Below, piece after piece: positions 1 through 8,089 of a stretch of DNA of 44,560 nucleotides. The stretch lies in NCBI GenBank assembly GCA_019118525.1, contig DWYV01000019.1:1-44560 (forward strand), in the 5' to 3' direction. The DNA is from Candidatus Bariatricus faecipullorum. Lineage in GTDB: Bacteria; Bacillota; Clostridia; Lachnospirales; Lachnospiraceae. The notes under the pieces are model-generated. The model was given only the letters and a program-made list of their open reading frames with translations. It was not told the DNA's origin and searched no databases. How positions within the stretch are numbered: the stretch's first letter is position 1; every line of letters starts with the position of its first letter. Both the position numbers and the translations under genes were made by a program.

Positions 1-44
1 AAGAGACAGGGTACGGGCTGGCCCGTACCCGTCCCCGACTACAA
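1..44. repeat. GGGACGGGTAC palindrome, left copy
   Basis: An inverted repeat has arms GGGTACGGGC (9-18) and GCCCGTACCC (21-30) around a TG loop, extended by GTCCCCGACTACAA to position 44. Read on the minus strand it begins TTGTAGTCGGGGACGGGTAC, exactly as the copy at 5164 begins on the plus strand, so the two copies face each other. The outer left arm is degenerate (gagaca) and may be cut by the window edge. The stop codon of the adjacent permease (TAG, 39-41) lies inside the repeat. Confidence 0.8.
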
Positions 45-1199
45 ATCCCGTTTAATTCTGACAATTGCCAGAGCGACGGCGGTGCAGGCGACCATGAACG
101 CCGCCTGAATCCCGTATCCCTGAAAAATGGTTTCTTTCATCTCCGGGGTGAGTCTGGAAAAGGACCCCAGAGTCTGAAGCACCACTTCATACCAGTACAC
201 CGGCAGGAACCGGGATACGTTCCGGACGCTGTCTCCCAGAATTTCCAGAGGAACAAAGACGCCTCCCAGAAATCCGAATCCCAGAGCCACGGTATTTATC
301 ACTGCATTGAGCACATCTTCTTTCTGAATCAGCACTCCGAAAAGAAAGGCGAGGGCCATGGCTGTTCCAGTCATGCAGGCCATATTCGTCAGATAGTATC
401 CCTGATTCTGTGTATGGATAAAAGTGTTTCCATAGAACAGAAGCATAGCCAGGAGGGTCATTACCAGAAGGAAGGCCCCTGCCACGCAGAACATGCCCAG
501 TGCTCCCAGATTCTGGAAGAGTTCGGATACCGGGGCGCAGCCAAGTCTCCCGTGAATGTCTTTCCTTCGGAACTGCATCAGCACATGACTGGCCGTATAG
601 CCCAGCACCGGAATGCTCAGATAGGGGAAAAACTGCATAAAATAGTAAAATGCCGGCATCTCCCCTGCGTTTCCGTTCCGCTCTGACATGGTAATATCTG
701 CTTCTTCTTTTTCCGCTTCCAGAACTGCCATATGTTCCACCGCTTCTTCTGCGGTATAACCGCTGTCTGTATAGGCCCGGACACCCTTCAGCCATGTCTG
801 AAGCTGGTTTTCCAGGTATACGCTCTGTACGCTTCCCGGCACAGCCACGATATCCAGCTTTCCGTTTCCTTCCAGAAACGCCGTCTCAAAACCTTCCGGC
901 ACGGTAACCACGAACGTAACCTGCCGGTAATAGAGAGCGCTCTGGATATCCCCTTCTTCAGTCCCGGTATCCACTATCTCATGCAGGCCGTCCAGATAAT
1001 CCAGAAGTCCCTCCGCCAGGATACTGTCTTCCTCCAGAATCACCGCAATATTCTCCCGCTGTGCCTGGTATCCGCTGTCCGCCGTCTCGCCCGTCACAAA
1101 CTGAATCAGGAATACAATCCCCAGAAAAATCCCAAAATACATCAGAGACATTTTCCAGTTTCTGAGCCAGAGCAGCATATATCCCTTAAAGACTCTCAT
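39..1199 (-). CDS. ABC-2 type exporter permease
   Basis: A 386-residue integral membrane subunit of an ABC exporter. One N-terminal transmembrane helix (about 10-35) is followed by a roughly 150-residue polar extracellular segment, then five hydrophobic helices packed in the C-terminal half. This is the layout of the ABC-2 permease family with a large external loop, found in drug, peptide and polysaccharide exporters. AGGAGG lies 7 nt before the ATG. Its start overlaps the end of the preceding permease gene by 14 bp, so the two are translationally coupled. It is the last gene of an ATPase-permease-permease operon. The cargo cannot be told from sequence. The terminal Leu codon and TAG stop are supplied by the palindromic repeat at the window start. 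Confidence 0.88.
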   Translation of the reverse strand: MRVFKGYMLLWLRNWKMSLMYFGIFLGIVFLIQFVTGETADSGYQAQRENIAVILEEDSILAEGLLDYLDGLHEIVDTGTEEGDIQSALYYRQVTFVVTVPEGFETAFLEGNGKLDIVAVPGSVQSVYLENQLQTWLKGVRAYTDSGYTAEEAVEHMAVLEAEKEEADITMSERNGNAGEMPAFYYFMQFFPYLSIPVLGYTASHVLMQFRRKDIHGRLGCAPVSELFQNLGALGMFCVAGAFLLVMTLLAMLLFYGNTFIHTQNQGYYLTNMACMTGTAMALAFLFGVLIQKEDVLNAVINTVALGFGFLGGVFVPLEILGDSVRNVSRFLPVYWYEVVLQTLGSFSRLTPEMKETIFQGYGIQAAFMVACTAVALAIVRIKRDL

Positions 1200-2301
1200 A
1201 CCGTTCCCTCCTTACCAGCAAAAATGCCAGAATCACCAGCACGGCGCTCATCACCCCAAGGGTGCCCAGGTTCTGTATCAGATGTCCTCTGTCATGATAG
1301 ACATTCAGGCAGTACATGGCGTTTGAAATCAGGGTGGCCGGATTGACGCGGTTCAGAAGCGGGAAGTATTCCTCTGTCATGGTCCGTATATCCGGGGACA
1401 TGAGGCCGCCCAGAAAACAGCTCACCATGCTGACGCCAATCAGTATACCGGTTTTCAGCTCCTGACTTTTCCGGCTTCCGCACCCGACAATTACCCCCAG
1501 GCTTACTCCGGTCATACTGCCAAGCAGACAGATGACAAGCATTCCGGCCATACTGCCGCCCAGGTCTACCCCCAGCACGTAGCGGATATAGCAGAGGACA
1601 ATCACCACATTCAGAAACTCCGCCGCATAGGTCACCAGACTGCCGGCCAGAATCCGTTTCATTCTGTGCACCGGGGAAATGCACTGTCTGGCCCCCAGGG
1701 CGCTCAGATTCGCCCGGGTCTCTGCCACGCTCTGAAGGCCGGGGAAACAGCCGTACATGGCGGCCATGGCTATGGCGGCGAAGAAAAAGCTCAGACTTAA
1801 ATCCAGGCTCTGCCCTCCCGCAGCGCCTTCTTCCATCAGGTCATCCTGCCGCAGCAGGGACACGGCGGCCTGCTCCAGACGTTCCGGATGCTCTCTCCCG
1901 ATGTCCGCAAGGATTCCCGCCTGCTCCTGGTACGAGGTCAGCACAGACCCCAGGATACTGGCCCTGGTCCCGGAAGCCCCTACGACCAGTTTCTCTGTGT
2001 CATAAAAAACACCTTCCACCTTTCCTTCCTCCAGAAGCCGGAGCGCCTCTTTCTCGTCCGTCTGGCGTACAGACAGCAGAGAGCCGTCCAGGCTCCCGAT
2101 GACACGGGAAAAACTATCGTCTGCCGCCTTGCCGGTCTCTGCCAGGGCCACCGGAATCTCCGCGAAAGCATCATCGTAGGCATGCTCTCCAAAAGAGAAA
2201 TAGAAAAATGTAGACAGAATCAGGGGAAATGCCAGCGACCAGAACATCGTGCTCTTTTCCCTCAGAAACTGCAGCAGTCTGTATTTTATCAGATGTCCCA
2301 T
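1186..2301 (-). CDS. ABC-2 type exporter permease
   Basis: A 371-residue membrane subunit with the same architecture as its downstream neighbour: one N-terminal helix (about 17-36), an extracellular domain of about 140 residues, and a C-terminal block of helices. The two are probably paralogous halves of a heterodimeric permease. I chose the ATG at 2301 (MGHLIKYRLL) because AGGAGGTGG stands 3-11 nt upstream. The open frame continues upstream to 2352, but that would overlap the ATPase gene and lacks a ribosome site. The ATPase stop (2312-2314) sits inside this Shine-Dalgarno, a sign of coupled translation. Substrate unknown. Confidence 0.87.
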   Translation of the reverse strand: MGHLIKYRLLQFLREKSTMFWSLAFPLILSTFFYFSFGEHAYDDAFAEIPVALAETGKAADDSFSRVIGSLDGSLLSVRQTDEKEALRLLEEGKVEGVFYDTEKLVVGASGTRASILGSVLTSYQEQAGILADIGREHPERLEQAAVSLLRQDDLMEEGAAGGQSLDLSLSFFFAAIAMAAMYGCFPGLQSVAETRANLSALGARQCISPVHRMKRILAGSLVTYAAEFLNVVIVLCYIRYVLGVDLGGSMAGMLVICLLGSMTGVSLGVIVGCGSRKSQELKTGILIGVSMVSCFLGGLMSPDIRTMTEEYFPLLNRVNPATLISNAMYCLNVYHDRGHLIQNLGTLGVMSAVLVILAFLLVRRERYESL

Positions 2302-2311
2302 ACTCCACCTC

Positions 2312-3247
2312 CTAGTCCCGCAGCTCTTTCCCCGTGATTTCCAGGAACACATCGTTCAGGGTAGGCAGCTGGGAAAATACGTTTTCAAAAGGAATCTCCC
2401 TTTCCTGCAGGAAATGCAGGACCCTAAGCAGATTATCCTTTGCCTTCCGGCAGCGGAGCGTCAGTTTCTCCCCGTCGTAATCGGCCCGGAAAACATGGGG
2501 AAGCAGGCGGATTTCCGCCAGCTGTTCCTCTTCGATATAAATCCCTTCCAGTGTAATAATGTCGCCGGTATTGATAAGCCGCTTCAGTTCTTCCACGGTT
2601 CCGGAGGCCAGAGCCTTCCCCTGGTCCAGAATGGTAACCCGGTGGCAGATCTGCTCCACCTCTTCCATGTAATGGGAAGTATAAATCACGGTAGTTCCTT
2701 CCCGGTTCATCTCCTGGATTCCCTCCAGAATCCGGTTCCGGCTCTGCGGGTCCACCGCCACCGTAGGCTCATCCAGAATCAGAAGCTCCGGCTTGTGGAC
2801 GATTCCGCAGGCAATATTCAGGCGGCGGAGCAGTCCGCCGGAAAGCTCTTTCGGCTTTTTCTTCCGGAAATTCTCAAGTCCGGTAAACCGGAGCGCCTCC
2901 TCATCCAGTTCCCGCCTGCGCCTTTTGTCCTCCACATAGAGACCGCAGAAATAGTCAATGTTTTCCCAGACACTCAGCTGTCCGAATACCGCCACATTCT
3001 GCATAACCACGCCGATTTTTTTCTTAATATCATAGGCATCCGGGCTCATCTCTTTCCCGTCTATACGGATACTGCCCTTGTCAAAATACAGGAGAGCCAG
3101 CAGGCAGTTGAGGACTGTCGTCTTTCCGCTGCCGTTTGGTCCCAGAAGACCGTAGATTTCTCCTTTTTCAATTTCCAGGTTCAGATGGTCCACGGCCACC
3201 AGGTCCCGGTAACGCTTTACCAGATTTTTTATCTCAACATACGCCAT
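2312..3247 (-). CDS. ABC exporter ATP-binding protein
   Basis: The ATPase of the exporter, 311 residues. Walker A is GLLGPNGSGKTT (about 33-44), the signature is LSGGL (about 146), and Walker B is LLILDEP followed by an H-loop in YTSHYMEE. About 90 residues after the nucleotide-binding domain form a C-terminal extension typical of drug/antibiotic exporter ATPases (DrrA/CcmA type). AAGGAGG lies 9 nt before the ATG. It is first in the minus-strand operon with the two permeases and is divergent from a two-component system that probably controls it. The shared intergenic region carries a TGACA-AA-TGTCA inverted repeat. Confidence 0.93.
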   Translation of the reverse strand: MAYVEIKNLVKRYRDLVAVDHLNLEIEKGEIYGLLGPNGSGKTTVLNCLLALLYFDKGSIRIDGKEMSPDAYDIKKKIGVVMQNVAVFGQLSVWENIDYFCGLYVEDKRRRRELDEEALRFTGLENFRKKKPKELSGGLLRRLNIACGIVHKPELLILDEPTVAVDPQSRNRILEGIQEMNREGTTVIYTSHYMEEVEQICHRVTILDQGKALASGTVEELKRLINTGDIITLEGIYIEEEQLAEIRLLPHVFRADYDGEKLTLRCRKAKDNLLRVLHFLQEREIPFENVFSQLPTLNDVFLEITGKELRD

Positions 3248-3322
3248 AAGTCATTTCCTCCTTTGTTTCCATCTTAACGGAAAGTTGCCGGTTTTCCCAG
3301 TGCTTCCCGTCAGGAAATCCCA

Positions 3323-3334
3323 TGACAAATGTCA
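3323..3334. promoter_or_regulatory. Candidate operator, TGACAAATGTCA
   Basis: A 12-bp inverted repeat (TGACA-AA-TGTCA) sits between the divergent ATPase and kinase genes. Its size and position suit a dimeric NarL/LuxR-type regulator such as the one encoded at 4520. The assignment of protein to site is inference. Confidence 0.4.
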
Positions 3335-3361
3335 CGAAATAAAGGCAGGGAAAATTTTTCG

Positions 3362-3390
3362 TTCTCTTCTAAGGATAAATTCGTTATAAT
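3362..3390 (+). promoter_or_regulatory. Probable promoter of the two-component operon
   Basis: A perfect TATAAT (3385-3390) lies 33 bp before the kinase ATG. With a 17-bp spacer the -35 is TTCTCT (3362-3367), which is poor and suggests dependence on an activator. The kinase ribosome site AAAGGAGG follows at about 3408-3415. Confidence 0.5.
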
Positions 3391-3422
3391 ACAGACAGAA
3401 CCGTTGAAAGGAGGACGATGCA

Positions 3423-4523
3423 ATGACCGGAATTCCATCCATGCTGTGTCTCTGGCTTTACGGATTTTTCTGGCTCTGTTTTTTCCCACTGAGGACAGCC
3501 TTTATCCTGGGTACCTTTCTGTCTCTGACCCTGGGCGCAGCCTCTCTGTTTTTGAAAAGCCGGAATCTTTACCTCGCATGCTCTGTAATTTTTTCCGGTA
3601 TTTCCTGGTTTTTCCCGTCTTTTGCGGCCTGGGCTCCTCTCATCCTTTACGGGACTTTTCGCCGCCGATTTTTCCTTCCCGCCATCATGGCCTGCCTGAC
3701 CCTGGCCCTGCATCCGGAGCTCCGGCAGCCGGAGATTCTGTTTTTCCTGCTTTTTGGCGCCGGTCTGGCTTCCCTTCTGGCCTTCCTCGACCGGAATCTG
3801 GAAACCGTCACCGGGAAGTACCAGAATCTGCGGGACGATTTGCAGGAACGGAACCTGCTGCTAAAAGAAAAAAACAAAACACTGCTGGAAAAGCAGGATT
3901 ATGAAATCTATACCGCCACTCTGCAGGAGCGGAACCGGATTGCCCGGGAAATCCACGACAACGTGGGGCATATGCTGACCAGGGCCATTCTGCTCACCGG
4001 GGCCGTGCGCGCAGTCAGCCGGGACCCGGCCATTCAGAATTCCCTGGAAAATCTGGAGGCCACCCTCTCCCAGGCCATGGGAAATATCCGTCAGAGCGTG
4101 CATGACCTCCATGATGAGGCGGTCAGCCTGGAGGAGGCACTGCGGGAACTGGTCCGGGATTTTACATTCTGTCCCGTTTCTCTGGAATATGACGTGGGGC
4201 CGGAACTGCCCCGGGATGTGAAATACGGTCTGATTTCCATTGTAAAAGAAGCGCTGGTGAACGTGAGCCGGCACAGCAATGCCACAAAGGTGCATATTAT
4301 TCTGCAGGAGCATCCGGGATTCTGGCAGCTCATTTTGGAGGATGACGGAACTGTCCCCGGTGAGATTTCTTCTTCCGGGATTGGACTTGCCGGTATGAAG
4401 GAGCGGATTCACGCTCTTCACGGCAGGATAGAGTTCAGCAAAACACCAGGATTCCGGATATTTGCCGCCATCCCGAAGGGCAGCGATTTTTCTTCTGCCA
4501 CGTCGAAAAAGGAGGAAATATGA
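3423..4523 (+). CDS. Sensor histidine kinase, NarX/DesK type
   Basis: A 366-residue membrane sensor kinase. The first 125 residues form four or five hydrophobic helices with almost no extracellular domain, suggesting it senses within the membrane or through its exporter. A coiled-coil linker (about 130-165) leads to a HisKA_3 dimerisation helix with IAREIHDNVGH, phosphoacceptor His178. The HATPase domain has the N-box in KEALVNVSRHS and a G-box in GIGLAGMKERI. It overlaps the response regulator by 4 bp (ATGA). It probably signals drug or peptide stress to the divergent exporter genes, as in B. subtilis systems of this type. The inducer is unknown. Confidence 0.9.
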   Translation: MTGIPSMLCLWLYGFFWLCFFPLRTAFILGTFLSLTLGAASLFLKSRNLYLACSVIFSGISWFFPSFAAWAPLILYGTFRRRFFLPAIMACLTLALHPELRQPEILFFLLFGAGLASLLAFLDRNLETVTGKYQNLRDDLQERNLLLKEKNKTLLEKQDYEIYTATLQERNRIAREIHDNVGHMLTRAILLTGAVRAVSRDPAIQNSLENLEATLSQAMGNIRQSVHDLHDEAVSLEEALRELVRDFTFCPVSLEYDVGPELPRDVKYGLISIVKEALVNVSRHSNATKVHIILQEHPGFWQLILEDDGTVPGEISSSGIGLAGMKERIHALHGRIEFSKTPGFRIFAAIPKGSDFSSATSKKEEI

Positions 4524-5143
4524 TAAAGATTATTATTGTAGACGATGACTGCCTGGTGGCAGACGCGCTGAAAATCATTTTAGAAGCGGATTCCGGCATT
4601 CAGGTTCTGGCCTCCGGAAAAGACGGATACGAGGCAGTCTCCCTATACAGAAACTATCAGCCGGACCTGCTGCTTATGGACATCCGTATGGAAAAATTGA
4701 GCGGCCTGGAGGCCGCCCGGGAAATCCTGAGCCAGTACCCGGACGCCCGCATTCTTCTGCTGACCACTTTTCTGGACGACGAGTACATCGTACAGGCACT
4801 CCGGCTGGGTGCCAGAGGATATCTTCTCAAGCAGGACTACGCCAGCATCCTCCCTGCCATCCAGGCTGTCTGCTCCGGTCAGACCGTATTCGGCGGCGAA
4901 ATCATGGCCAAAATCCCGGCACTTTTAAACCGGGAATCCCAGTTTGATTACAACGCCCGGGGAATCACCCCAAAAGAACAGAACATCATCACCTGCGTGG
5001 CCGAAGGCCTCAGCAACCGGGAAATTGCAGAAAAACTCTTTTTAAGCGAGGGAACCGTACGGAATTATCTCAGTGCCATTCTGGAAAAACTGGAACTCCG
5101 GGACCGGACCCAGCTTGCCGTCTTCTATTATCAGCACCGGTAA
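4520..5143 (+). CDS. Response regulator, NarL/LuxR family
   Basis: A 207-residue transcription regulator and partner of the kinase just upstream. The receiver domain (1-120) shows the acidic pocket D8-D10, phosphoacceptor Asp54 in LLMDIRM, the conserved Thr in LLTTF and the Lys in LLKQDY. A C-terminal LuxR-type helix-turn-helix (about 145-205) contains LTPKE-like ITPKEQ and LSNREIAEKL. GGAGG lies 8 nt before the ATG, within the end of the kinase gene. It most likely binds the intergenic region at 3248-3422 and controls the exporter operon and itself. Confidence 0.92.
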   Translation: MIKIIIVDDDCLVADALKIILEADSGIQVLASGKDGYEAVSLYRNYQPDLLLMDIRMEKLSGLEAAREILSQYPDARILLLTTFLDDEYIVQALRLGARGYLLKQDYASILPAIQAVCSGQTVFGGEIMAKIPALLNRESQFDYNARGITPKEQNIITCVAEGLSNREIAEKLFLSEGTVRNYLSAILEKLELRDRTQLAVFYYQHR

Positions 5144-5163
5144 TATTCAGAATTGTCTCAGAG

Positions 5164-5206
5164 TTGTAGTCGGGGACGGGTACAGGCTGGCCTGTACCCG
5201 TCCCCG
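5164..5206. repeat. GGGGACGGGTAC palindrome, right copy
   Basis: A perfect inverted repeat has 17-bp arms (5171-5187 and 5190-5206) and a 2-nt loop, preceded by TTGTAGT. It is the same element as at 1-44 in opposite orientation. Between the copies one stem pair differs in both arms (A:T here, G:C there), so pairing is kept. It lies between the convergent regulator and kbl genes and could form a transcript hairpin on either strand, but no T-tract follows, so it is not a classic intrinsic terminator. It may be a REP-like element. Confidence 0.85.
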
Positions 5207-5220
5207 TTGGACCCAATGGA

Positions 5221-6417
5221 TTATTTTCCTATTTCATCTCTGGTTTCGATAAAGCATTTTACGATAAAATCGATGTCTTCTTTTGTATGTCCTGCGCAGA
5301 CCTGGGTACGGATTCTGGCTTTTCCTTTCGGTACGACCGGATAGGAGAACGCTACTACATACACGCCTTTTTCCATCATCTTTTCTGCGTACTGTGCCGC
5401 CAGTTTTTCATCGTACAGCATAATCGGTACGCAGGGATGGGTGCCGGGGATAATATCAAATCCGTTTTCTACCAGTTTCTCACGGTAGTAGGCAGTTACT
5501 TCTTCCAGGTGGTCCCGAAGCTCGGTGCTTTCTTCCAGCATATCGAAGAGTTCAATGCTGGCTCCTGCGATGGCCGGCGCCAGGGAGTTGGAGAATAAGT
5601 ACGGACGGCTTCTCTGACGGAGCAGGTCGATGATTTCTTTCCGTCCGGAGGTGTATCCGCCGGAAGCTCCGCCCAGGGCTTTTCCGAGGGTTCCGGTGAT
5701 GATGTCCACTCTTCCCTGCACACCGCAGTATTCCGGAGTTCCCCGTCCGGTCTTTCCGACAAATCCTACTGCATGGCTGTCATCCACCATAACCAGGGCA
5801 TGGTATTTGTCCGCCAGGTCGCAGATACCGGCCAGGTTGGCGATGATACCGTCCATGGAGAACACGCCGTCTGTGGCAATCAGTTTGATTCTGGCGCCTG
5901 CCTCATCGGCAGCCTTTAACTGTGCTTCCAGGTCTTCCATGTTATTGTTTTTGTAGCGGTACCGTTTTGCCTTGCAGAGACGTACGCCGTCGATGATGGA
6001 GGCATGGTTCAGCTCATCGCTGATAACCGCATCCTCTGCGGTAAGAATGGTCTCAAAAAGTCCGCCGTTTGCGTCAAAGCAGGAAGAATAAAGGATGGTG
6101 TCGTCTGTTCCCAGGAAGCTGGAAATCTTTTTCTCCAGTTTTTTATGAATATCCTGGGTTCCGCAGATGAAACGCACGGAAGCAACGCCGAATCCCTTCT
6201 CATCATAGGTTTTCTTGGCTGCTTCAATCAGTCTCGGGCTGTCGCCCAGTCCCAGATAGTTGTTTGCACACATGCAGAGCAGCTTTCTGCCGTCTTCCAT
6301 GGTAACCCAGGGTCCCTGCGGAGAAACAAACGGTGCTTCTCCCTTAAACAGACCTGCTTCTTTAATATCCTCTACTTCTTTTGCATAAATGTTTAAAATA
6401 TCATCTTTTCTTGCCAT
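5221..6417 (-). CDS. kbl: Glycine C-acetyltransferase (2-amino-3-ketobutyrate CoA ligase)
   Basis: A PLP enzyme of 398 residues, the usual length for the family. It cleaves 2-amino-3-oxobutyrate with CoA to glycine and acetyl-CoA, the second step of threonine degradation. It belongs to the alpha-oxoamine synthase family: NNYLGL (52-57), DDSHAVGF (212-219) and the PLP lysine K246 in [18 protein letters not shown] lies 8 nt before the ATG. It follows tdh by 23 bp and is surely co-transcribed with it. The large palindrome at 5171-5206 lies just past the stop and may end the transcript. Confidence 0.96.
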   Translation of the reverse strand: MARKDDILNIYAKEVEDIKEAGLFKGEAPFVSPQGPWVTMEDGRKLLCMCANNYLGLGDSPRLIEAAKKTYDEKGFGVASVRFICGTQDIHKKLEKKISSFLGTDDTILYSSCFDANGGLFETILTAEDAVISDELNHASIIDGVRLCKAKRYRYKNNNMEDLEAQLKAADEAGARIKLIATDGVFSMDGIIANLAGICDLADKYHALVMVDDSHAVGFVGKTGRGTPEYCGVQGRVDIITGTLGKALGGASGGYTSGRKEIIDLLRQRSRPYLFSNSLAPAIAGASIELFDMLEESTELRDHLEEVTAYYREKLVENGFDIIPGTHPCVPIMLYDEKLAAQYAEKMMEKGVYVVAFSYPVVPKGKARIRTQVCAGHTKEDIDFIVKCFIETRDEIGK

Positions 6418-6440
6418 AGCTCCTGTCCTTCCCTTCTGCG

Positions 6441-7493
6441 TTAATCGTTGATATGTGACCAGTCCAGAACCACCTTTCCGGACTGTCCGGAAATCATTGC
6501 CTCAAATCCCTTCTCATAGTCCCGGATATCGAACCGGTGGGTAATAATCGGGGAAATATCCAGTCCTGCCTGAATCATGGTAGACATCTTGTACCAGGTA
6601 TCCCATACCTTTCTTCCGTAAATACCGCGGATATTCAGGCCGTTGAAAATCACGGTCTCCAGGTCCACTTTTACATCCTGGCCCTGAAGTCCCAGAAGCG
6701 CAATCTTTCCGCCGTGCTTCATATTATGAATCATATCGGAAAGGCCGGCAGGACTTCCGGACATCTCCAGTCCCACGTCAAACCCTTCGGTCATGCCGAT
6801 GTCCTTCATCACATCCGTCAGCTTCTCTTCCTTCAGATTCACGGTTCTGGTGGCGCCCAGTTTCTTTGCCAGATTCAGCCGGTAATCATTCAGGTCCGTG
6901 ATAACCACATGTCTTGCACCGGAAAATTTGGCAATGGCTGCCGCCATAATTCCAATGGGGCCTGCCCCGGTAATCAGCACGTCCTCACCCAGCATATCGT
7001 AGGAAAGGGCGGTATGGGTCGCATTTCCAAAGGGGTCGAAAATCGCGTACAGCTCTTCCGGAATGTTGGGGTTGCAGGGCCATACATTGCTGGACGGAAT
7101 GACCAGGTACTCCGCAAACGCGCCGTTCCGGTTTACCCCTACACCCTTGGCGTCCTTACAGTTCTCCTTGTGGCCTTCCAGACAGTTCCGGCATTTTCCG
7201 CAGGTAATATGTCCTTCTCCGGAAACCAGGTCGCCCTTTTTGAAGCCCTGAACAGCCTCGCCTGTCTCTACGACCTCTCCTACATATTCGTGGCCTGCTG
7301 TCAGCCCAATGGGAATGGTGTGCTGTGCCCATTCATTCCACTGATAAATATGTACGTCAGTTCCACAAATGGCTGTCTTGTGAATTTTGATTTTTACGTC
7401 GGAAGGTCCCACTTCCGGAACCGGCACTTTTTTCATCCAGAGTCCGGCTTCCGGTTTTTCCTTCACCAGTGCCCACATCATGTTTTCGCTCAT
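6441..7493 (-). CDS. tdh: L-threonine 3-dehydrogenase
   Basis: A zinc- and NAD-dependent medium-chain dehydrogenase of 350 residues that oxidises L-threonine to 2-amino-3-oxobutyrate. Catalytic zinc ligands are C43 (AICGTDVH) and H68-E69 (AGHEYVG). The structural zinc site is C98, C101, C104 and C112. A Rossmann motif GAGPIG (176-181) follows. I chose the ATG at 7493 because GGAGG lies 6-7 nt upstream and the protein then begins as Tdh proteins do. The frame is open to 7568 but without a ribosome site. It forms an operon with kbl. Upstream are three palindromes that may be its control region. Confidence 0.96.
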   Translation of the reverse strand: MSENMMWALVKEKPEAGLWMKKVPVPEVGPSDVKIKIHKTAICGTDVHIYQWNEWAQHTIPIGLTAGHEYVGEVVETGEAVQGFKKGDLVSGEGHITCGKCRNCLEGHKENCKDAKGVGVNRNGAFAEYLVIPSSNVWPCNPNIPEELYAIFDPFGNATHTALSYDMLGEDVLITGAGPIGIMAAAIAKFSGARHVVITDLNDYRLNLAKKLGATRTVNLKEEKLTDVMKDIGMTEGFDVGLEMSGSPAGLSDMIHNMKHGGKIALLGLQGQDVKVDLETVIFNGLNIRGIYGRKVWDTWYKMSTMIQAGLDISPIITHRFDIRDYEKGFEAMISGQSGKVVLDWSHIND

Positions 7494-7606
7494 GTTTCTA
7501 CCTCCATCGGACTTTTTTTCTGAGTTACATCCTGCTTTTATGATACCTGAAATGCCCTTGTTTTTCAATCCTTTTTTCCGTCTACCGCAAACATTTTACA
7601 TGTTTT

Positions 7607-7676
7607 TGTATTTGTATCACGTACAAATACATGTGTCTTTCCATGAAAGGCATTTTCATGGTTTTTCCGGAAAAAC
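7607..7676. promoter_or_regulatory. Cluster of three palindromes upstream of tdh
   Basis: Three perfect inverted repeats stand in a row: TGTATTTGTA/TACAAATACA (7607-7616 and 7622-7631, spacer TCACG); CCATGAAA/TTTCATGG (7641-7648 and 7654-7661, spacer GGCAT); and GTTTTTCCGGAAAAAC (7661-7676). They lie 114-183 bp before the tdh start and before the cbiM promoter on the other strand. The first has the form of a dimeric regulator operator. Function not known. Confidence 0.5.
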
Positions 7677-7725
7677 GGAGTATTTTTTTGGCAGTTTTCA
7701 CAAATCGCCCTCCCTTCCGGAACTG

Positions 7726-7754
7726 TTGACATTTCCTCTGTGCAATGCTATGCT
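7726..7754 (+). promoter_or_regulatory. Sigma-A promoter of the cbiMNQO-cbiK operon
   Basis: A consensus -35 TTGACA (7726-7731), a 17-bp spacer and a -10 TATGCT (7749-7754) stand immediately upstream of the cobalamin riboswitch. The transcript should begin near 7761 and run through the riboswitch into cbiM. Confidence 0.85.
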
Positions 7755-7777
7755 GTACAAAGATTTTCAATCAAATA

Positions 7778-7942
7778 CGGCCAGGTGCCCGGAGTCTCGT
7801 CCGGGATAATAGGGAAACAGGTGAAAATCCTGTACGGTCCCGCCGCTGTAAAGCAGGAATGGCTTTTCATATCCACTGTGCCCGCCGGGCATGGGAAGGG
7901 AAAAGCCGTGCTGATGGCTAAGTCAGAAGACCTGCCTGGCTG
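7778..7942 (+). ncRNA. Cobalamin (adenosylcobalamin) riboswitch
   Basis: The conserved core is present in order: GGTGCC (7784-7789), GGGAAACAGGTGAAAATCC (7812-7830), the GGTCCCGCCGCTGTAA segment (7836-7851) and the B12-box AGTCAGAAGACCTGCC (7921-7936). The closing helix P1 pairs GCCAGG (7780-7785) with CCTGGC (7935-7940). It precedes the cobalt importer cbiMNQO, a common target, and is followed by hairpins with T-tracts, so high cobalamin should end transcription before cbiM. Confidence 0.96.
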
Positions 7943-7984
7943 TAGGGAATCCTCACTGTTACGAGCGATGACAGCAGGAAATGC

Positions 7985-8015
7985 AGAAAGCCTTCTTTTT
8001 GTGCTTTCTTTTTTC
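7985..8015 (+). terminator. Hairpin with T-tract in the riboswitch leader
   Basis: AGAAAGC (7985-7991) pairs with GCTTTCT (8003-8009) and is followed by a run of T. It is either a first terminator of the expression platform or one of two alternatives with the hairpin just downstream. The stem is AU-rich and weaker than that at 8020-8050. Confidence 0.5.
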
Positions 8016-8019
8016 TGGT

Positions 8020-8050
8020 GCCTCTGTTTTGTGACAGAGGTTTTCTTTTT
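8020..8050 (+). terminator. Intrinsic terminator of the riboswitch
   Basis: CCTCTG (8021-8026) pairs with CAGAGG (8035-8040) around TTTTGTGA, followed by TTTTCTTTTT. It lies between the riboswitch and the cbiM ribosome site and is the likely off-state of the switch. Confidence 0.8.
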
Positions 8051-8089
8051 GCACTGCGGGACCCATCGCATCATAAGGAGGGGTTATTT

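Noticed and set aside
5171..5206. Intrinsic terminator at the right palindrome
   Set aside because: The stem is strong but no T-run follows on either strand; it is listed as a repeat with possible structural function instead.
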